Assembly: GCA_964353405.1 (NCBI GenBank)
Contig: CAYGWJ010000371.1
Location: forward strand, 1-18,545
Direction: 5' to 3'
Source: JBGLNJ01 sp964353405
GTDB lineage: Bacteria; Chloroflexota; Anaerolineae; Fen-1058
DNA: 18,545 nt
The notes under the pieces were generated by a model. The model searched no databases. It was not told where the DNA came from and saw only the letters and a list, made by a program, of their open reading frames with translations. A program made the position numbers and the translations under genes. Each line of letters starts with the position of its first letter. Positions within the stretch are counted from its first letter, which is position 1. Of this stretch, positions 1 to 7,333 are shown one piece after another.

Positions 1-91
1 CATCAACTCGCAAGGACACCAGTCTTTGCCCATCCAAATTAACCCAGACGCGGCCGTTCTCGCTATCTGGTTGCAGTGTAATTTGGGGCAT
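1..91 (-). CDS. Hypothetical protein, N-terminal part only
   Basis: The minus strand opens an ATG at 89-91 preceded by a good ribosome binding site (GAGGTG, about 3 bases upstream), and the frame stays open to the window edge for 30 codons. The visible residues (MPQITLQPDSEN..., then VWVNLDGQRLVSLRVD) look like beta-strand sequence. No family can be named from so little. It lies downstream of the other minus-strand gene (217-621) with a gap of 125 bases, so co-transcription is possible. The call rests on the start codon, ribosome binding site and open frame alone. Confidence 0.5.
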   Translation of the reverse strand, partial: MPQITLQPDSENGRVWVNLDGQRLVSLRVD

Positions 92-216
92 CGTCACCTC
101 ACTCCACCACCGCCACAGAATGAGATCAGTTATGCCACCCGATTATGAATTTGTAAAGGTGCTATCCGTCTGTGTGATTCAAATGACGCAGGCTCTCCCA
201 CTTACGGGGAGGAAAA

Positions 217-621
217 TCATTTATGAGGCTTGCCATTCTCATCCACTACCCGCAGTTGATAACGTCCAGCCGGCAGTTGAGAAAAGTGATACCGTCCTTG
301 CTCATCGGTGTGGGTCTCGCGCGCCACACTACCGTCGGGCAATTGCAACTGCACGCGCAAGTTCGCGCCTGCTGGACCCTGCCCGGTGAGTACATGCCCG
401 CTCACGCGGCCCGAAACCGGCAGATCCGGGTTCAAGCGCGAAGAACATTGCCCGCTCGGTTGAAGAGGTGCATCGAGCTTCTCCGGCCACACATTTCCCT
501 GAGGCACAGGCGCTACGGGCGTTGCCGGAAGCGCCTGAGCTGCAAACGACCACGCCCCGCCAGGCAACAGCAAGGCCAGGGTGATCATCAAACTGAATGA
601 TGTGACGATGCGTGCTTTCAT
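217..621 (-). CDS. Small secreted protein with carboxypeptidase-regulatory-like (CnaB-type) domain
   Basis: 134 residues. I chose the ATG at 619-621 because it begins a signal peptide (MKARIVTSFS, hydrophobic core about residues 7-20, Ala-rich cleavage region near 28-33) and has AAAGGATC upstream; the frame is open further upstream, but that part is not protein-like. After a Pro-rich linker (about 31-65) the C-terminal part (about 70-130) shows the pattern of carboxypeptidase regulatory/CnaB beta-sandwich domains: SGRVSGHV, then a DGSVARETHTDEQGRYHFSQLP segment, then AGRYQLRV. Such domains are usually structural or adhesive modules outside the cell. Only one module is present, so a role as a small cell-surface or secreted protein is inference. 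It is transcribed away from the permease at 1094. Confidence 0.75.
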   Translation of the reverse strand: MKARIVTSFSLMITLALLLPGGAWSFAAQALPATPVAPVPQGNVWPEKLDAPLQPSGQCSSRLNPDLPVSGRVSGHVLTGQGPAGANLRVQLQLPDGSVARETHTDEQGRYHFSQLPAGRYQLRVVDENGKPHK

Positions 622-784
622 TGTGAGATCCTTTCTGTCATGAGTAGGTTGCGCATATGGTATCACGGTTGTCCTGGGCTGAGCAAGAGAGCACACGATT
701 GAAACGCAATGGATTTGCAGTACACCTCCTTTGCAAGTGAAAGGGCAGGTTAACTCGTTATTCTCATTATACTCCTCGTGTCAA

Positions 785-935
785 GGGGCTCTTTTCTGGT
801 TCTCTGGGAATTGCCGTGGCGAACTGATGTTCGTCGCCATATACGGGTATTTCTAGCGAGGAACACCCATATGTGACGGAAGAGACGCCCTATCAAGCCT
901 GCGATCACGGCAATTCCCAATGAGCCTCTTTTCTG
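785..935. repeat. Imperfect inverted repeat (about 150 bp)
   Basis: A perfect 13-bp arm GGGAATTGCCGTG (806-818) is matched by CACGGCAATTCCC (906-918). Nested inside are further partial complements, CATATACGGGT near 838 and ACACCCATATG near 863. Outside, GGGGCTCTTTTCTG (785-798) and GAGCCTCTTTTCTG are direct rather than inverted. It could be a small non-autonomous element remnant or a structured transcript. No coding sequence or target duplication is evident. Confidence 0.5.
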
Positions 936-1028
936 ATCTGCCACCCGGAGCTAGCTCCTGGCAGTCTGCCGATAAAGGACATACAGGACCATCGTCCACG
1001 CGGACAGCAGAAAATCCCGGTAGAATAG

Positions 1029-1057
1029 TGGACAAATGCCGCCGTCTACAGTACAAT
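1029..1057 (+). promoter_or_regulatory. Sigma-70-like promoter for the permease gene
   Basis: TGGACA (1029-1034) and TACAAT (1052-1057) are separated by 17 bases, giving a near-consensus promoter. Transcription should begin about 1064, leaving about 30 bases before the ATG at 1094. Confidence 0.6.
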
Positions 1058-1093
1058 GAAAACTGTCTGCACTGAAACTCGCACCGAGCCAGT

Positions 1094-3706
1094 ATGAGCC
1101 ATCTGTGCTTCCTCGCGTTCCGCAACCTCTGGGTGCGCAAAACCCGCACGCTGTTGACGCTGTTCGGCGTGGCGCTCGGCGTGGCATTCGTATTGGCTGT
1201 GAGCATCACCAACACGAGCACGCAGGGATCGCTCGAAGCGTTTTTCGCGCAGGCGTCGGGCCGTGCCCACCTCACGATCAGCAACACGGCCGGCCCAGGT
1301 GCGCAGTCCGGCATCCGCGCCGGCATCCTGCGCGAAGCACAAGCCTTCCCCGGCGTCGTCGCCGCCGCCGCCATGACCTCGGACAGCGCCATCCTGTTAG
1401 GCAGAGATAACACGGACGTGCGGTTGACCATCGCGGGCATTGATCCCAGCGCCGATTCGCGTGTCCGCGTCTATGAGCAGGCCGAAGGCCGCTTTCTCGA
1501 CAGCCAGAGCCGGTCGTTCGATATCATCTTGCCTCAAACGCTGGCCCAAAAGCGCGGCCTCCACCTGAACGACCAGGTCGAACTGCTGATCGGGCGCGAG
1601 AAGCAGACGTTTACGGTGATCGGCTTGTTGACGGACAAGGGTGCGGCGCGGATCGGCAACGGCGCAGTGGGATTCGTGACGCTCGACGTGGCGCGCGAGG
1701 CGTTCAGTCGCGGCAACAAGGTGGACCAGATTGACCTGGTGACCGAGCTCTCCATCGCCCAAAACCCGGACCGGCTCGAAACGCTGCGGACGGTGATGCA
1801 AGACCAACTGGGCGAGGCAGTCGCGGTGAGTTATCCGGCGGCGGGCGGGCAGGCTATGTCGAGCGCCTTGAGCAGCCTGAGCGCGGGACTAGCCGCCTTC
1901 GGCATCATCGCCCTTATCGTCAGCGCCATCCTCACCTACAACACATTCTCAATGATCGCGCTCGAGCGGACACGCGAGTGGGGACTCTTGCGCTCGCTCG
2001 GCACGGGACGCGGACAGCTCTTGGGGCTGGTGCTCGCCGAAGCAGCGCTGTTCGCGGTGGTCGGATCGGCGGCGGGACTGGCAGTCGGAAGAGCACTGGC
2101 GATTCCGATGCTCCGCATGGCGGACGGCATGGCCTCGAGCAATTTGACCGTAAAAGAGACCGTGCCGCTGGCGGGAGTCCTGTCCGCCGCCGCTTCCGGC
2201 GTGATCGTCACGCTGATCGCCTCACTCAAACCTGCCCTGGACATCACGCGCATCACGCCGATGCAGGCTTTGCGTCCGCTGGGGGACGCCAGGCAGCGCG
2301 AAGGCTTTTTCCTTCGGCACAGTTGGCAAATCGGGCTGGGGCTGCTCGCCCTGGCCACGGCCGATCAAATCATCTCGGCCATGTTCCGCAAGCTGGCGAT
2401 CATGCCGGTCGAGCTTTTTCTCGTCGTCGCCTTTCTGGGCGTGGCGCTGCTCGTGCCCGTTGCCGTCGGCCTGGTCGAGCGTCTCATCCGCCGCGCGATG
2501 GCAGCCGTGTATGGGATGCCGGGACGGCTGGGCAGTCTCAACATCCAGCGCAACCGTGGCCGCGCCGCGCTCACCGCGAGTGTGATGACCATCGGAGCGG
2601 CGATGACGATCGCGATGGGCGGCGTCGAGATCAGCTTCAAGGGCGAATTGAACCGCTGGATACAGGAAACGCTGACAAGCGATTTTGTCATTGGCTCGTC
2701 CTTTGCATGGCTGAGCACGTCGTATGGCACACTGCCCGCGGATACCGGCACGCTCATCGCCGGCACACCCGGCGTGGGCGGTGTGACGGGCGAGCGGTGG
2801 ATGTACGTCACCGTGACCGGCGCGACCACACGCGATGGCTTTCACGCTCAGCGCCAGGGGCTGCTCATGCGTGTGATTGACCCAGCCACGTACCGCAACG
2901 TCGCCCCGCTGCGTTTTGTGCAGGACAACGACAAGGCCGAAGAGCTGTGGAACGACTTGCAGGGTGAGGCTGTTCTTGTGAGCGGGCTGGTGCAGCAGAC
3001 GTTGCACGTCGAGCGCGGAGACACGTTGCGACTGCGGACGCCGCGCGGCGAGCGCGACTTGCGCGTGGCCGGCATCGTCATGGACATTAACCAGGGCGGC
3101 TATACCCTGCTCGCCTCGTGGGATATTTTGGCCAAGTACTGGCGCGGCTCGCGCGAGGCGAGTGTGTACTATGTGCGCCTAGCGCCCGGCGCAGATTACT
3201 TTGCCGTCGAGCAGGCGCTCAAGGACGGCGTGGGCAAGAGCCGCCACCTCGATATCACCAACAGCGAACAGTTTCGCGCGCAGATACGGCAAGCGTTCGA
3301 CCAGTTCTTTGCGCTGTTCGACACGACGGTCGTGATCGCCATCCTGGTCGGCGCGCTGGGCGTGGTCAACACGCTCACGATGAGCCTCCTCGAACGAACA
3401 CGCGAAATCGGGATGCTGCGCAGCGTTGGCATGACGCGCGGCCAAGTTGTGTGGATGGTCCTGGCGGAAGCGGCGGCGATGGGCCTCATCGCCGCGCTGA
3501 TGGGCGTGGGCGCGGGGCTGGCGCTCACGGCGGTAATGGTCAAGGGCATGTCGGTCAACACCGGCTGGAGCCTGAGTTACGTCTTTCCCACCGCCCCGCT
3601 GATGGTCAGCATTGCCATCACGCTCGTCGTCTCACAGCTTGCCGCACTTCTTCCGACCTGGCGCGCGGTCAAGACCGTGGTGGTCGAAGCTATCAAGAGC
3701 GAGTGA
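1094..3706 (+). CDS. ABC transporter permease, FtsX/MacB-like (10 TM, two FtsX domains)
   Basis: 870 residues. The layout is that of the large FtsX-family permeases: TM1 (about 17-38) followed by an extracytoplasmic MacB-type domain (about 40-250), a first FtsX block with TM segments near 262-287, 311-336 and 358-378, a middle pair near 410-425 and 438-461, another TM near 492-512, a second extracytoplasmic domain, and a C-terminal FtsX block with three TMs. The hallmark cytoplasmic motif occurs twice: ERTREWGLLRSLG (from residue 291) and ERTREIGMLRSVG in the last block. Family members work with a LolD-like ATPase in lipoprotein, lipid or peptide export or mechanotransmission. No ATPase gene lies in this window, so the substrate is unknown and the partner must be encoded elsewhere. 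The ribosome binding site is weak. The start at 1094 is supported by the upstream promoter and by the typical N-terminus (FLAFRNLWVRKTRTLLT). Confidence 0.9.
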   Translation: MSHLCFLAFRNLWVRKTRTLLTLFGVALGVAFVLAVSITNTSTQGSLEAFFAQASGRAHLTISNTAGPGAQSGIRAGILREAQAFPGVVAAAAMTSDSAILLGRDNTDVRLTIAGIDPSADSRVRVYEQAEGRFLDSQSRSFDIILPQTLAQKRGLHLNDQVELLIGREKQTFTVIGLLTDKGAARIGNGAVGFVTLDVAREAFSRGNKVDQIDLVTELSIAQNPDRLETLRTVMQDQLGEAVAVSYPAAGGQAMSSALSSLSAGLAAFGIIALIVSAILTYNTFSMIALERTREWGLLRSLGTGRGQLLGLVLAEAALFAVVGSAAGLAVGRALAIPMLRMADGMASSNLTVKETVPLAGVLSAAASGVIVTLIASLKPALDITRITPMQALRPLGDARQREGFFLRHSWQIGLGLLALATADQIISAMFRKLAIMPVELFLVVAFLGVALLVPVAVGLVERLIRRAMAAVYGMPGRLGSLNIQRNRGRAALTASVMTIGAAMTIAMGGVEISFKGELNRWIQETLTSDFVIGSSFAWLSTSYGTLPADTGTLIAGTPGVGGVTGERWMYVTVTGATTRDGFHAQRQGLLMRVIDPATYRNVAPLRFVQDNDKAEELWNDLQGEAVLVSGLVQQTLHVERGDTLRLRTPRGERDLRVAGIVMDINQGGYTLLASWDILAKYWRGSREASVYYVRLAPGADYFAVEQALKDGVGKSRHLDITNSEQFRAQIRQAFDQFFALFDTTVVIAILVGALGVVNTLTMSLLERTREIGMLRSVGMTRGQVVWMVLAEAAAMGLIAALMGVGAGLALTAVMVKGMSVNTGWSLSYVFPTAPLMVSIAITLVVSQLAALLPTWRAVKTVVVEAIKSE

Positions 3707-3868
3707 CAAGTGTCGAATTATTGTGTGAATGTATAAAATGGGGCTTTTGAGCCAATGTGGTTTAGATAGCCCGGAGCCGCAGCCGAGGTGGAACTCTTGG
3801 GGCGTTCGCTTCGTCTAGAAAGCAGATCAACCCGAGACCCGCTGCATGTTGGCAGCAAGGAGGACAAG

Positions 3869-5164
3869 ATGAAAAACAGACTGTGGGACTTTGTCACCGT
3901 GGGCATCCTGTTGAGCCTGGTGGGCTGCAGCAGTGCGGGCAATCAACCGTCCGTGATGAGCGCATCCATCGCGCAATCTTCCAAGCCACGGCTAACTTCA
4001 CCCAACGTGGCCCCGTCGGACCTGGCGGACGTGGCCAGTGGAAACAATGCATTCGCCTTCGATCTCTACCGGTTCCTCCGGGAACAAAAAAAAGACGGCA
4101 ACTTGTTCTATTCCCCTTACAGCATATCGCTCGCGCTGGCGATGACGTATGCCGGCGCTCGCGGCCAGACCGAACAACAGATGGCCCAAACCCTCCATTT
4201 TCTGCCGCAAGGTCGTCTGCACTCTGCCTTCAACGGCCTGGACCTCGAACTCGCTAAACGCGGCAAAGATGCCAAGGGTAAAGACGGCAAGGGTTTCCGC
4301 CTGAACATTGCCAATGCGCTCTGGGGCCAACAGGGCTACCGGTTCCTGCCCGAATTCCTCGACCTGCTGGCCGAGAATTATGGGTCAGGATTGCGTCTGC
4401 TTGACTTTCGCACCGATCCGGAATCGTCGCGCGTCACGATCAACAACTGGGTCAGCCATCAGACCGAGGGCCGGATCAAAGACCTGATTCCCCAGGGTGT
4501 AATAGACAAGCTAACGCGGCTTGTCCTGACCAACGCCATCTACTTTAATGCCGCCTGGGGTGCGCCTTTCGAAAAGCGCCAGACCCAGGACGGCGCATTC
4601 CATCTGCAAAACGGCAGCCAGGTGACCGTGCCGATGATGAAGCAAACAAAATCGTTCGGCTATGCGGCAGGTGAAGGCTACCAAGCTGTCGAGCTGGCCT
4701 ACGATGGCGGGGAACTGTCCATGGTAATCTTGCTCCCCAGGGCGGGCCAGCTCGAGGCGTTTGAAGGCTCACTGGACGTCGGGCAGGTCAATTCCATCCT
4801 CAAGAACCTGGCACGACGCCAGGTCGCCTTGAGCCTGCCCAGGTTCAAAACTGAATCCGAGTTCAGCCTGGCCGAAACGCTTGCCGCGATGGGCATGCCG
4901 GTTGCGTTCTCCACACAGGCGGATTTCTCCGGGATGGACGGCGGCAGGAATCTGTTGATCAGCGACGTGGTGCACAAGGCTTTTGTCTCGGTGGACGAGT
5001 CGGGCACTGAGGCGGCGGCCGCCACCGCCGTGGTCATGACGCTCACGTCCGTCATGCCAGAGGAGCCTGTCGAGGTCGCCGTGGATCGCCCCTTTATCTT
5101 TCTGATCCGGGACATCCAGACCAACGCCATATTGTTCGTCGGGCGCGTGGTGAACCCAGGCTAG
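3869..5164 (+). CDS. Serpin-family protease inhibitor, lipoprotein
   Basis: 431 residues. The ATG at 3869 is chosen because AAGGAGG sits just upstream and a lipoprotein signal follows (hydrophobic stretch, then lipobox LVGC with Cys20). A 27-codon upstream extension is open but has no such support. After a short linker the serpin fold begins near residue 55 (NAFAFDLYRFL, LFYSPYSISLALAMTYAGARG) and runs to the typical end DRPFIFLIRDIQTNAILFVGRVVNP. The hinge GTEAAAAT (379-386) matches inhibitory serpins. Counting from Gly379 as P15 puts P1-P1' at Thr393-Ser394; this is a prediction by analogy with alpha-1-antitrypsin and could shift by a residue or two. The protein is probably anchored on the outer face of the membrane, where it would trap serine or cysteine proteases. 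It lies about 160 bases after the permease and appears to be a separate unit; TATAAA at 3732-3737 is a possible -10 with a poor -35. Confidence 0.93.
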   Translation: MKNRLWDFVTVGILLSLVGCSSAGNQPSVMSASIAQSSKPRLTSPNVAPSDLADVASGNNAFAFDLYRFLREQKKDGNLFYSPYSISLALAMTYAGARGQTEQQMAQTLHFLPQGRLHSAFNGLDLELAKRGKDAKGKDGKGFRLNIANALWGQQGYRFLPEFLDLLAENYGSGLRLLDFRTDPESSRVTINNWVSHQTEGRIKDLIPQGVIDKLTRLVLTNAIYFNAAWGAPFEKRQTQDGAFHLQNGSQVTVPMMKQTKSFGYAAGEGYQAVELAYDGGELSMVILLPRAGQLEAFEGSLDVGQVNSILKNLARRQVALSLPRFKTESEFSLAETLAAMGMPVAFSTQADFSGMDGGRNLLISDVVHKAFVSVDESGTEAAAATAVVMTLTSVMPEEPVEVAVDRPFIFLIRDIQTNAILFVGRVVNPG

Positions 5165-5222
5165 GACGAAGGAGGCTCAGCCGCATGCGGGCCATCGTCC
5201 GTTTGTACGAGAGTGTTGCGCG

Positions 5223-5365
5223 TTGGGGACAAGTTGCGCCAGTAAAACCGCGCTCATCCAGCGATCCGGGTCTGCAAAACGCGCGGATTCGACCTGATCC
5301 GACCGGATATAAAGTTGGCGAGCCTTGTTTTTGCTTGAGATTATGCGCCAACAGTTTGTCCCCAA
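5223..5365. repeat. Inverted repeat with 10-bp arms in the serpin 3' flank
   Basis: TTGGGGACAA (5223-5232) pairs with TTGTCCCCAA (5356-5365). The 296 bases between the serpin and the DUF4258 gene otherwise show no gene. A similar TTGTAC...GAGAGTG pattern also appears as a direct repeat just outside the arms (from about 5202 and 5381), so both ends of a small element may be present. Confidence 0.45.
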
Positions 5366-5413
5366 GTCGAAACGCTCCCCTTGTACAACGAGAGTGCCGA
5401 TTTCTTTTTGGTG

Positions 5414-5419
5414 TATAAT
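5414..5419 (+). promoter_or_regulatory. Perfect -10 box (TATAAT) upstream of the DUF4258/YgiT pair
   Basis: TATAAT lies 42 bases before the GTG start at 5461. No good -35 is visible at 15-19 bases. Since toxin-antitoxin promoters are often self-regulated, the inverted repeat further upstream could be relevant, but this is inference. Confidence 0.4.
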
Positions 5420-5460
5420 CTGGGCAGCACTTGCGGCGCAGGCAGTTCGGGAGAACAAAA

Positions 5461-5763
5461 GTGGACATTGAGACGATCAAGGCGCGCGTACGCAACGGTC
5501 AAGTAGTGATCAGTGCCCACGCCGATCAGGAAGCCGCAGACGAAGAGATAGACATCACCGAAATCTATGCGGCCATTTTGAATGACGAGATTCTGGAGCT
5601 TTACGAGGATACCGGACGGGGGCCAAGTTGCCTGGTTCTTGGATTTGTGAACAGCAGGCCGATCCACATGGTCTGCGGCTGGCATCGGGAGTCAGTCGTG
5701 ATTATCACGGTGTACATTCCCAAGCCGCCCAAGTTTCAGGATCCATGGACGCGAGGAAGGTAA
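5461..5763 (+). CDS. DUF4258-like protein, probable toxin of a TA pair
   Basis: 100 residues from a GTG start, preferred because GGGAG (5449-5453) sits 7 bases upstream; an upstream in-frame TTG at 5431 has no such site. The sequence follows the DUF4258 pattern: an N-terminal helix (IETIKARVRNG), the strand-plus-His motif VVISAHADQEA (His20), an acidic ITEIYAAI helix, then strands containing RGPSCLVLGF, RPIHMVCGW and VVIITVYIP. DUF4258 proteins are small RelE/BrnT-like proteins commonly paired with YgiT-type zinc-finger proteins, as here: the next gene starts one base after this stop codon. Toxin activity is inferred from the pairing and not shown by the sequence. Confidence 0.8.
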   Translation: MDIETIKARVRNGQVVISAHADQEAADEEIDITEIYAAILNDEILELYEDTGRGPSCLVLGFVNSRPIHMVCGWHRESVVIITVYIPKPPKFQDPWTRGR

Positions 5764-5764
5764 A

Positions 5765-6013
5765 ATGAGCCAAGCAGTGTGCCATATTTGCGGAAGCACC
5801 GACTTTGAGAACCGGCATGTCGAGTATATTTATAGGCGGCGTGGAAACTATCTCGTCGTGCGTGACGTGCCGTGCGAGGTCTGCCTTCGCTGCGGAGAAC
5901 GCTACTATGCAGGCGCAACTCTCCTGGAAATCGAGCGGCGCTTCAAGGCCATCTACGAAGGGCATGTCGCACCGCAACTCACATTGAACGTGCCGGTTGA
6001 AGCATACACGTAA
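5765..6013 (+). CDS. YgiT-type zinc finger protein (MqsA N-domain-like), probable antitoxin
   Basis: 82 residues. Two CxxC pairs (Cys6/Cys9 and Cys40/Cys43, with an extra Cys37) surround a central basic beta segment (YIYRRRGNYLVVRDVP), the signature of the MqsA N-terminal zinc-binding domain. The CLRCGERYY motif and the following helix (LLEIERRFKAIYEG) are typical. There is no C-terminal helix-turn-helix as in full MqsA, so this is the short stand-alone form. The ribosome binding site GAGGAAGG overlaps the end of the DUF4258 gene, implying translational coupling. It probably neutralises the upstream partner. Confidence 0.85.
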   Translation: MSQAVCHICGSTDFENRHVEYIYRRRGNYLVVRDVPCEVCLRCGERYYAGATLLEIERRFKAIYEGHVAPQLTLNVPVEAYT

Positions 6014-6052
6014 GCGATTCTTGACTCGCACATGCAACATGAAAAAGCCGCC

Positions 6053-6090
6053 TGAAACGGCGCGTGTGGAGTGAAAGCTTCAGTTGCGCG
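6053..6090. repeat. Copy of a dispersed hairpin sequence (also at 10561-10597)
   Basis: The stretch TGAAAC-G-CGCGTGTGGAGT followed by AAGCTTCA resembles the perfect hairpin at 10568-10597, but here the right arm (CAGTTGCGCG) is degraded so only the outer CGCG bases pair well. It lies just after the YgiT gene and could act as a weak terminator. Two copies in one window suggest a dispersed repeat family. Confidence 0.45.
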
Positions 6091-6184
6091 GATTCCTACA
6101 CAATCCCTCCATCGCCCATTCATAATTCATTCACAATCATGAGCCATAATCTCGTTCAGATTCAATTCCTATGAGGAGGAAAAA

Positions 6185-6577
6185 ATGAACGGGAGAATCG
6201 TGTTACGAGTGTTGCTCGCGTTGATCGTGCTCGCGGGCATAGTGGGCGCCGGCATCTATGTCTACAACATAGGCGTCGCGCAAGGGTTGGCCGCGAGTGG
6301 AAAGTTGGCCGTGCCGGAGACGGGTGCTGTGCCCTATCCGTATTTCGGCAGGCCGTTTTTCTATCACCAGCCGTTTGGCTTCGGGTTCGGTTTCCTCAGG
6401 TGCCTGTTCCCGTTGCTGGGTGTGTTGCTCGTCCTGGCACTGCTGCGCGGGATGAGGCACGGACGTTGGGAGCATGGAATGCATCGCGGCCCGTGGGAAA
6501 AGGGCGTGCCGCCCATGTTCGAAGAGTGGCATCGCAAGATGCACGAGCCGCAGCCAGGCGATTCGAGCCGAGCTTGA
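6185..6577 (+). CDS. Small two-TM membrane protein with His-rich tail
   Basis: 130 residues. GAGGAGG just upstream gives a strong start. TM1 is about residues 5-27 and TM2 about 70-89. Between them is an aromatic/Gly/Pro-rich loop (PYPYFGRPFFYHQPFGFGFGF). The C-terminal tail is basic and His/Trp-rich (His92, 97, 100, 116, 120). I cannot assign it to a characterised family. Its position immediately upstream of a two-component system, separated by a hairpin, suggests that it may be a sensor accessory or a target of that system; the His cluster would be compatible with metal or redox sensing, but that is inference. Confidence 0.75.
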   Translation: MNGRIVLRVLLALIVLAGIVGAGIYVYNIGVAQGLAASGKLAVPETGAVPYPYFGRPFFYHQPFGFGFGFLRCLFPLLGVLLVLALLRGMRHGRWEHGMHRGPWEKGVPPMFEEWHRKMHEPQPGDSSRA

Positions 6578-6580
6578 TGC

Positions 6581-6609
6581 AATCGGGGCGAGGTGACCTC
6601 GCCCCGATT
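6581..6609. terminator. Hairpin between the membrane protein and response regulator genes
   Basis: A perfect 12-bp stem AATCGGGGCGAG / CTCGCCCCGATT with loop GTGAC lies 4 bases after the stop of the small membrane protein. Only TTT follows on the plus strand, so termination may be partial. It could act as an attenuator that lowers expression of the regulator and kinase relative to the first gene. Confidence 0.6.
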
Positions 6610-6634
6610 TGACATTAAGGTAAAATGGGCGACG

Positions 6635-7327
6635 ATGAAAACCATCCTCGTCGTTGACGACGAACCCAAGATCGTCCAGGTTGCCCGCGATTACCTCGAG
6701 CACGCCGGGTTCAAGGTGCTGGCGGCTTTCAATGGCCAGGCCGGGCTGGCGGGCGCACGCAGCGCTAAACCCGACCTGATCATTCTCGATCTGGGCTTGC
6801 CGGACATGGACGGGCTGGATGTGGCCCGCGCGCTGCGCCACGCATACGCGTCGAGCATCCCGATGATCATGCTGACGGCGCGCGGCGAAGAAACAGACAA
6901 GCTCGTCGGCCTCGAACTGGGCGCGGATGATTACGTCACAAAACCATTCAGCCCCAAAGAGTTGGTCGCTCGCGTCCGCGCGGTGCTGCGCCGTTCGGAC
7001 GCCTGGCGCGCAAACGCGGAGGCAGACATCGTCCGCGCCGCCGATCTGACGCTCGACGTTCCGCGCATGCGCGCGACGGTCGGCGACCATCCCCTGGACC
7101 TGACGCCCACCGAGTTTCAATTGCTGACGACGTTGGCGCGCCAGCCCGGGCGCATCTTTACCCGCGGGCAACTCCTCGACGCGATACGGGGGGTTGCGTT
7201 CGAGTCGTACGAGCGCGCGATTGACGCGCACATCAAAAACATCCGCCGCAAGATCGAGCCGAATCCACGTCAACCCCGCTACTTGCTGATGGTGTATGGC
7301 GTGGGCTACAAGTTTACGGACGAGTAG
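6635..7327 (+). CDS. OmpR/PhoB-family response regulator
   Basis: 230 residues. The ATG at 6635 begins the receiver domain directly (MKTILVVDDEP); an earlier in-frame GTG would start inside the hairpin. The receiver (about 1-118) has acidic residues Asp8/Asp9, phospho-acceptor Asp52 (LDLGLPDMDG), Thr81 and Lys103 (TKPFSPKEL). The C-terminal winged-helix DNA-binding domain (about 133-228) has LTPTEFQLL, the FTRGQLLDAI helix, the recognition-helix region ERAIDAHIKNIRRKI and the wing YLLMVYGVGYKF. It acts in the cytoplasm as a transcription factor controlled by the adjacent kinase, whose GTG lies 6 bases after its stop. No target operator is recognisable. Confidence 0.95.
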   Translation: MKTILVVDDEPKIVQVARDYLEHAGFKVLAAFNGQAGLAGARSAKPDLIILDLGLPDMDGLDVARALRHAYASSIPMIMLTARGEETDKLVGLELGADDYVTKPFSPKELVARVRAVLRRSDAWRANAEADIVRAADLTLDVPRMRATVGDHPLDLTPTEFQLLTTLARQPGRIFTRGQLLDAIRGVAFESYERAIDAHIKNIRRKIEPNPRQPRYLLMVYGVGYKFTDE

Positions 7328-7333
7328 CAAAAG

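Larger units (their letters stand above)
622..1093. other. Intergenic region with imperfect inverted repeats
   Basis: No convincing gene lies in these 472 bases. They contain a large imperfect hairpin (785-935; see the repeat entry), a perfect 12-bp palindrome GGAGCTAGCTCC at 947-958 flanked by TGCCA (939-943) and TGGCA (959-963), and the promoter of the permease gene (1029-1057). A TATAAT also occurs on the minus strand at 766-771 but has no matching -35 at normal spacing. The minus-strand gene 217-621 must start transcription in the left part, but no clear promoter is visible. Confidence 0.6.

Noticed and set aside
120..600. Plus-strand open frames opposite the small secreted protein
   Set aside because: The minus strand shows a signal peptide, a ribosome binding site and a domain pattern; the plus frames show none.
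6609..6626. TTGACA plus TAAAAT as a promoter for the response regulator
   Set aside because: The boxes are only 6 bases apart, far from the 15-19 needed.
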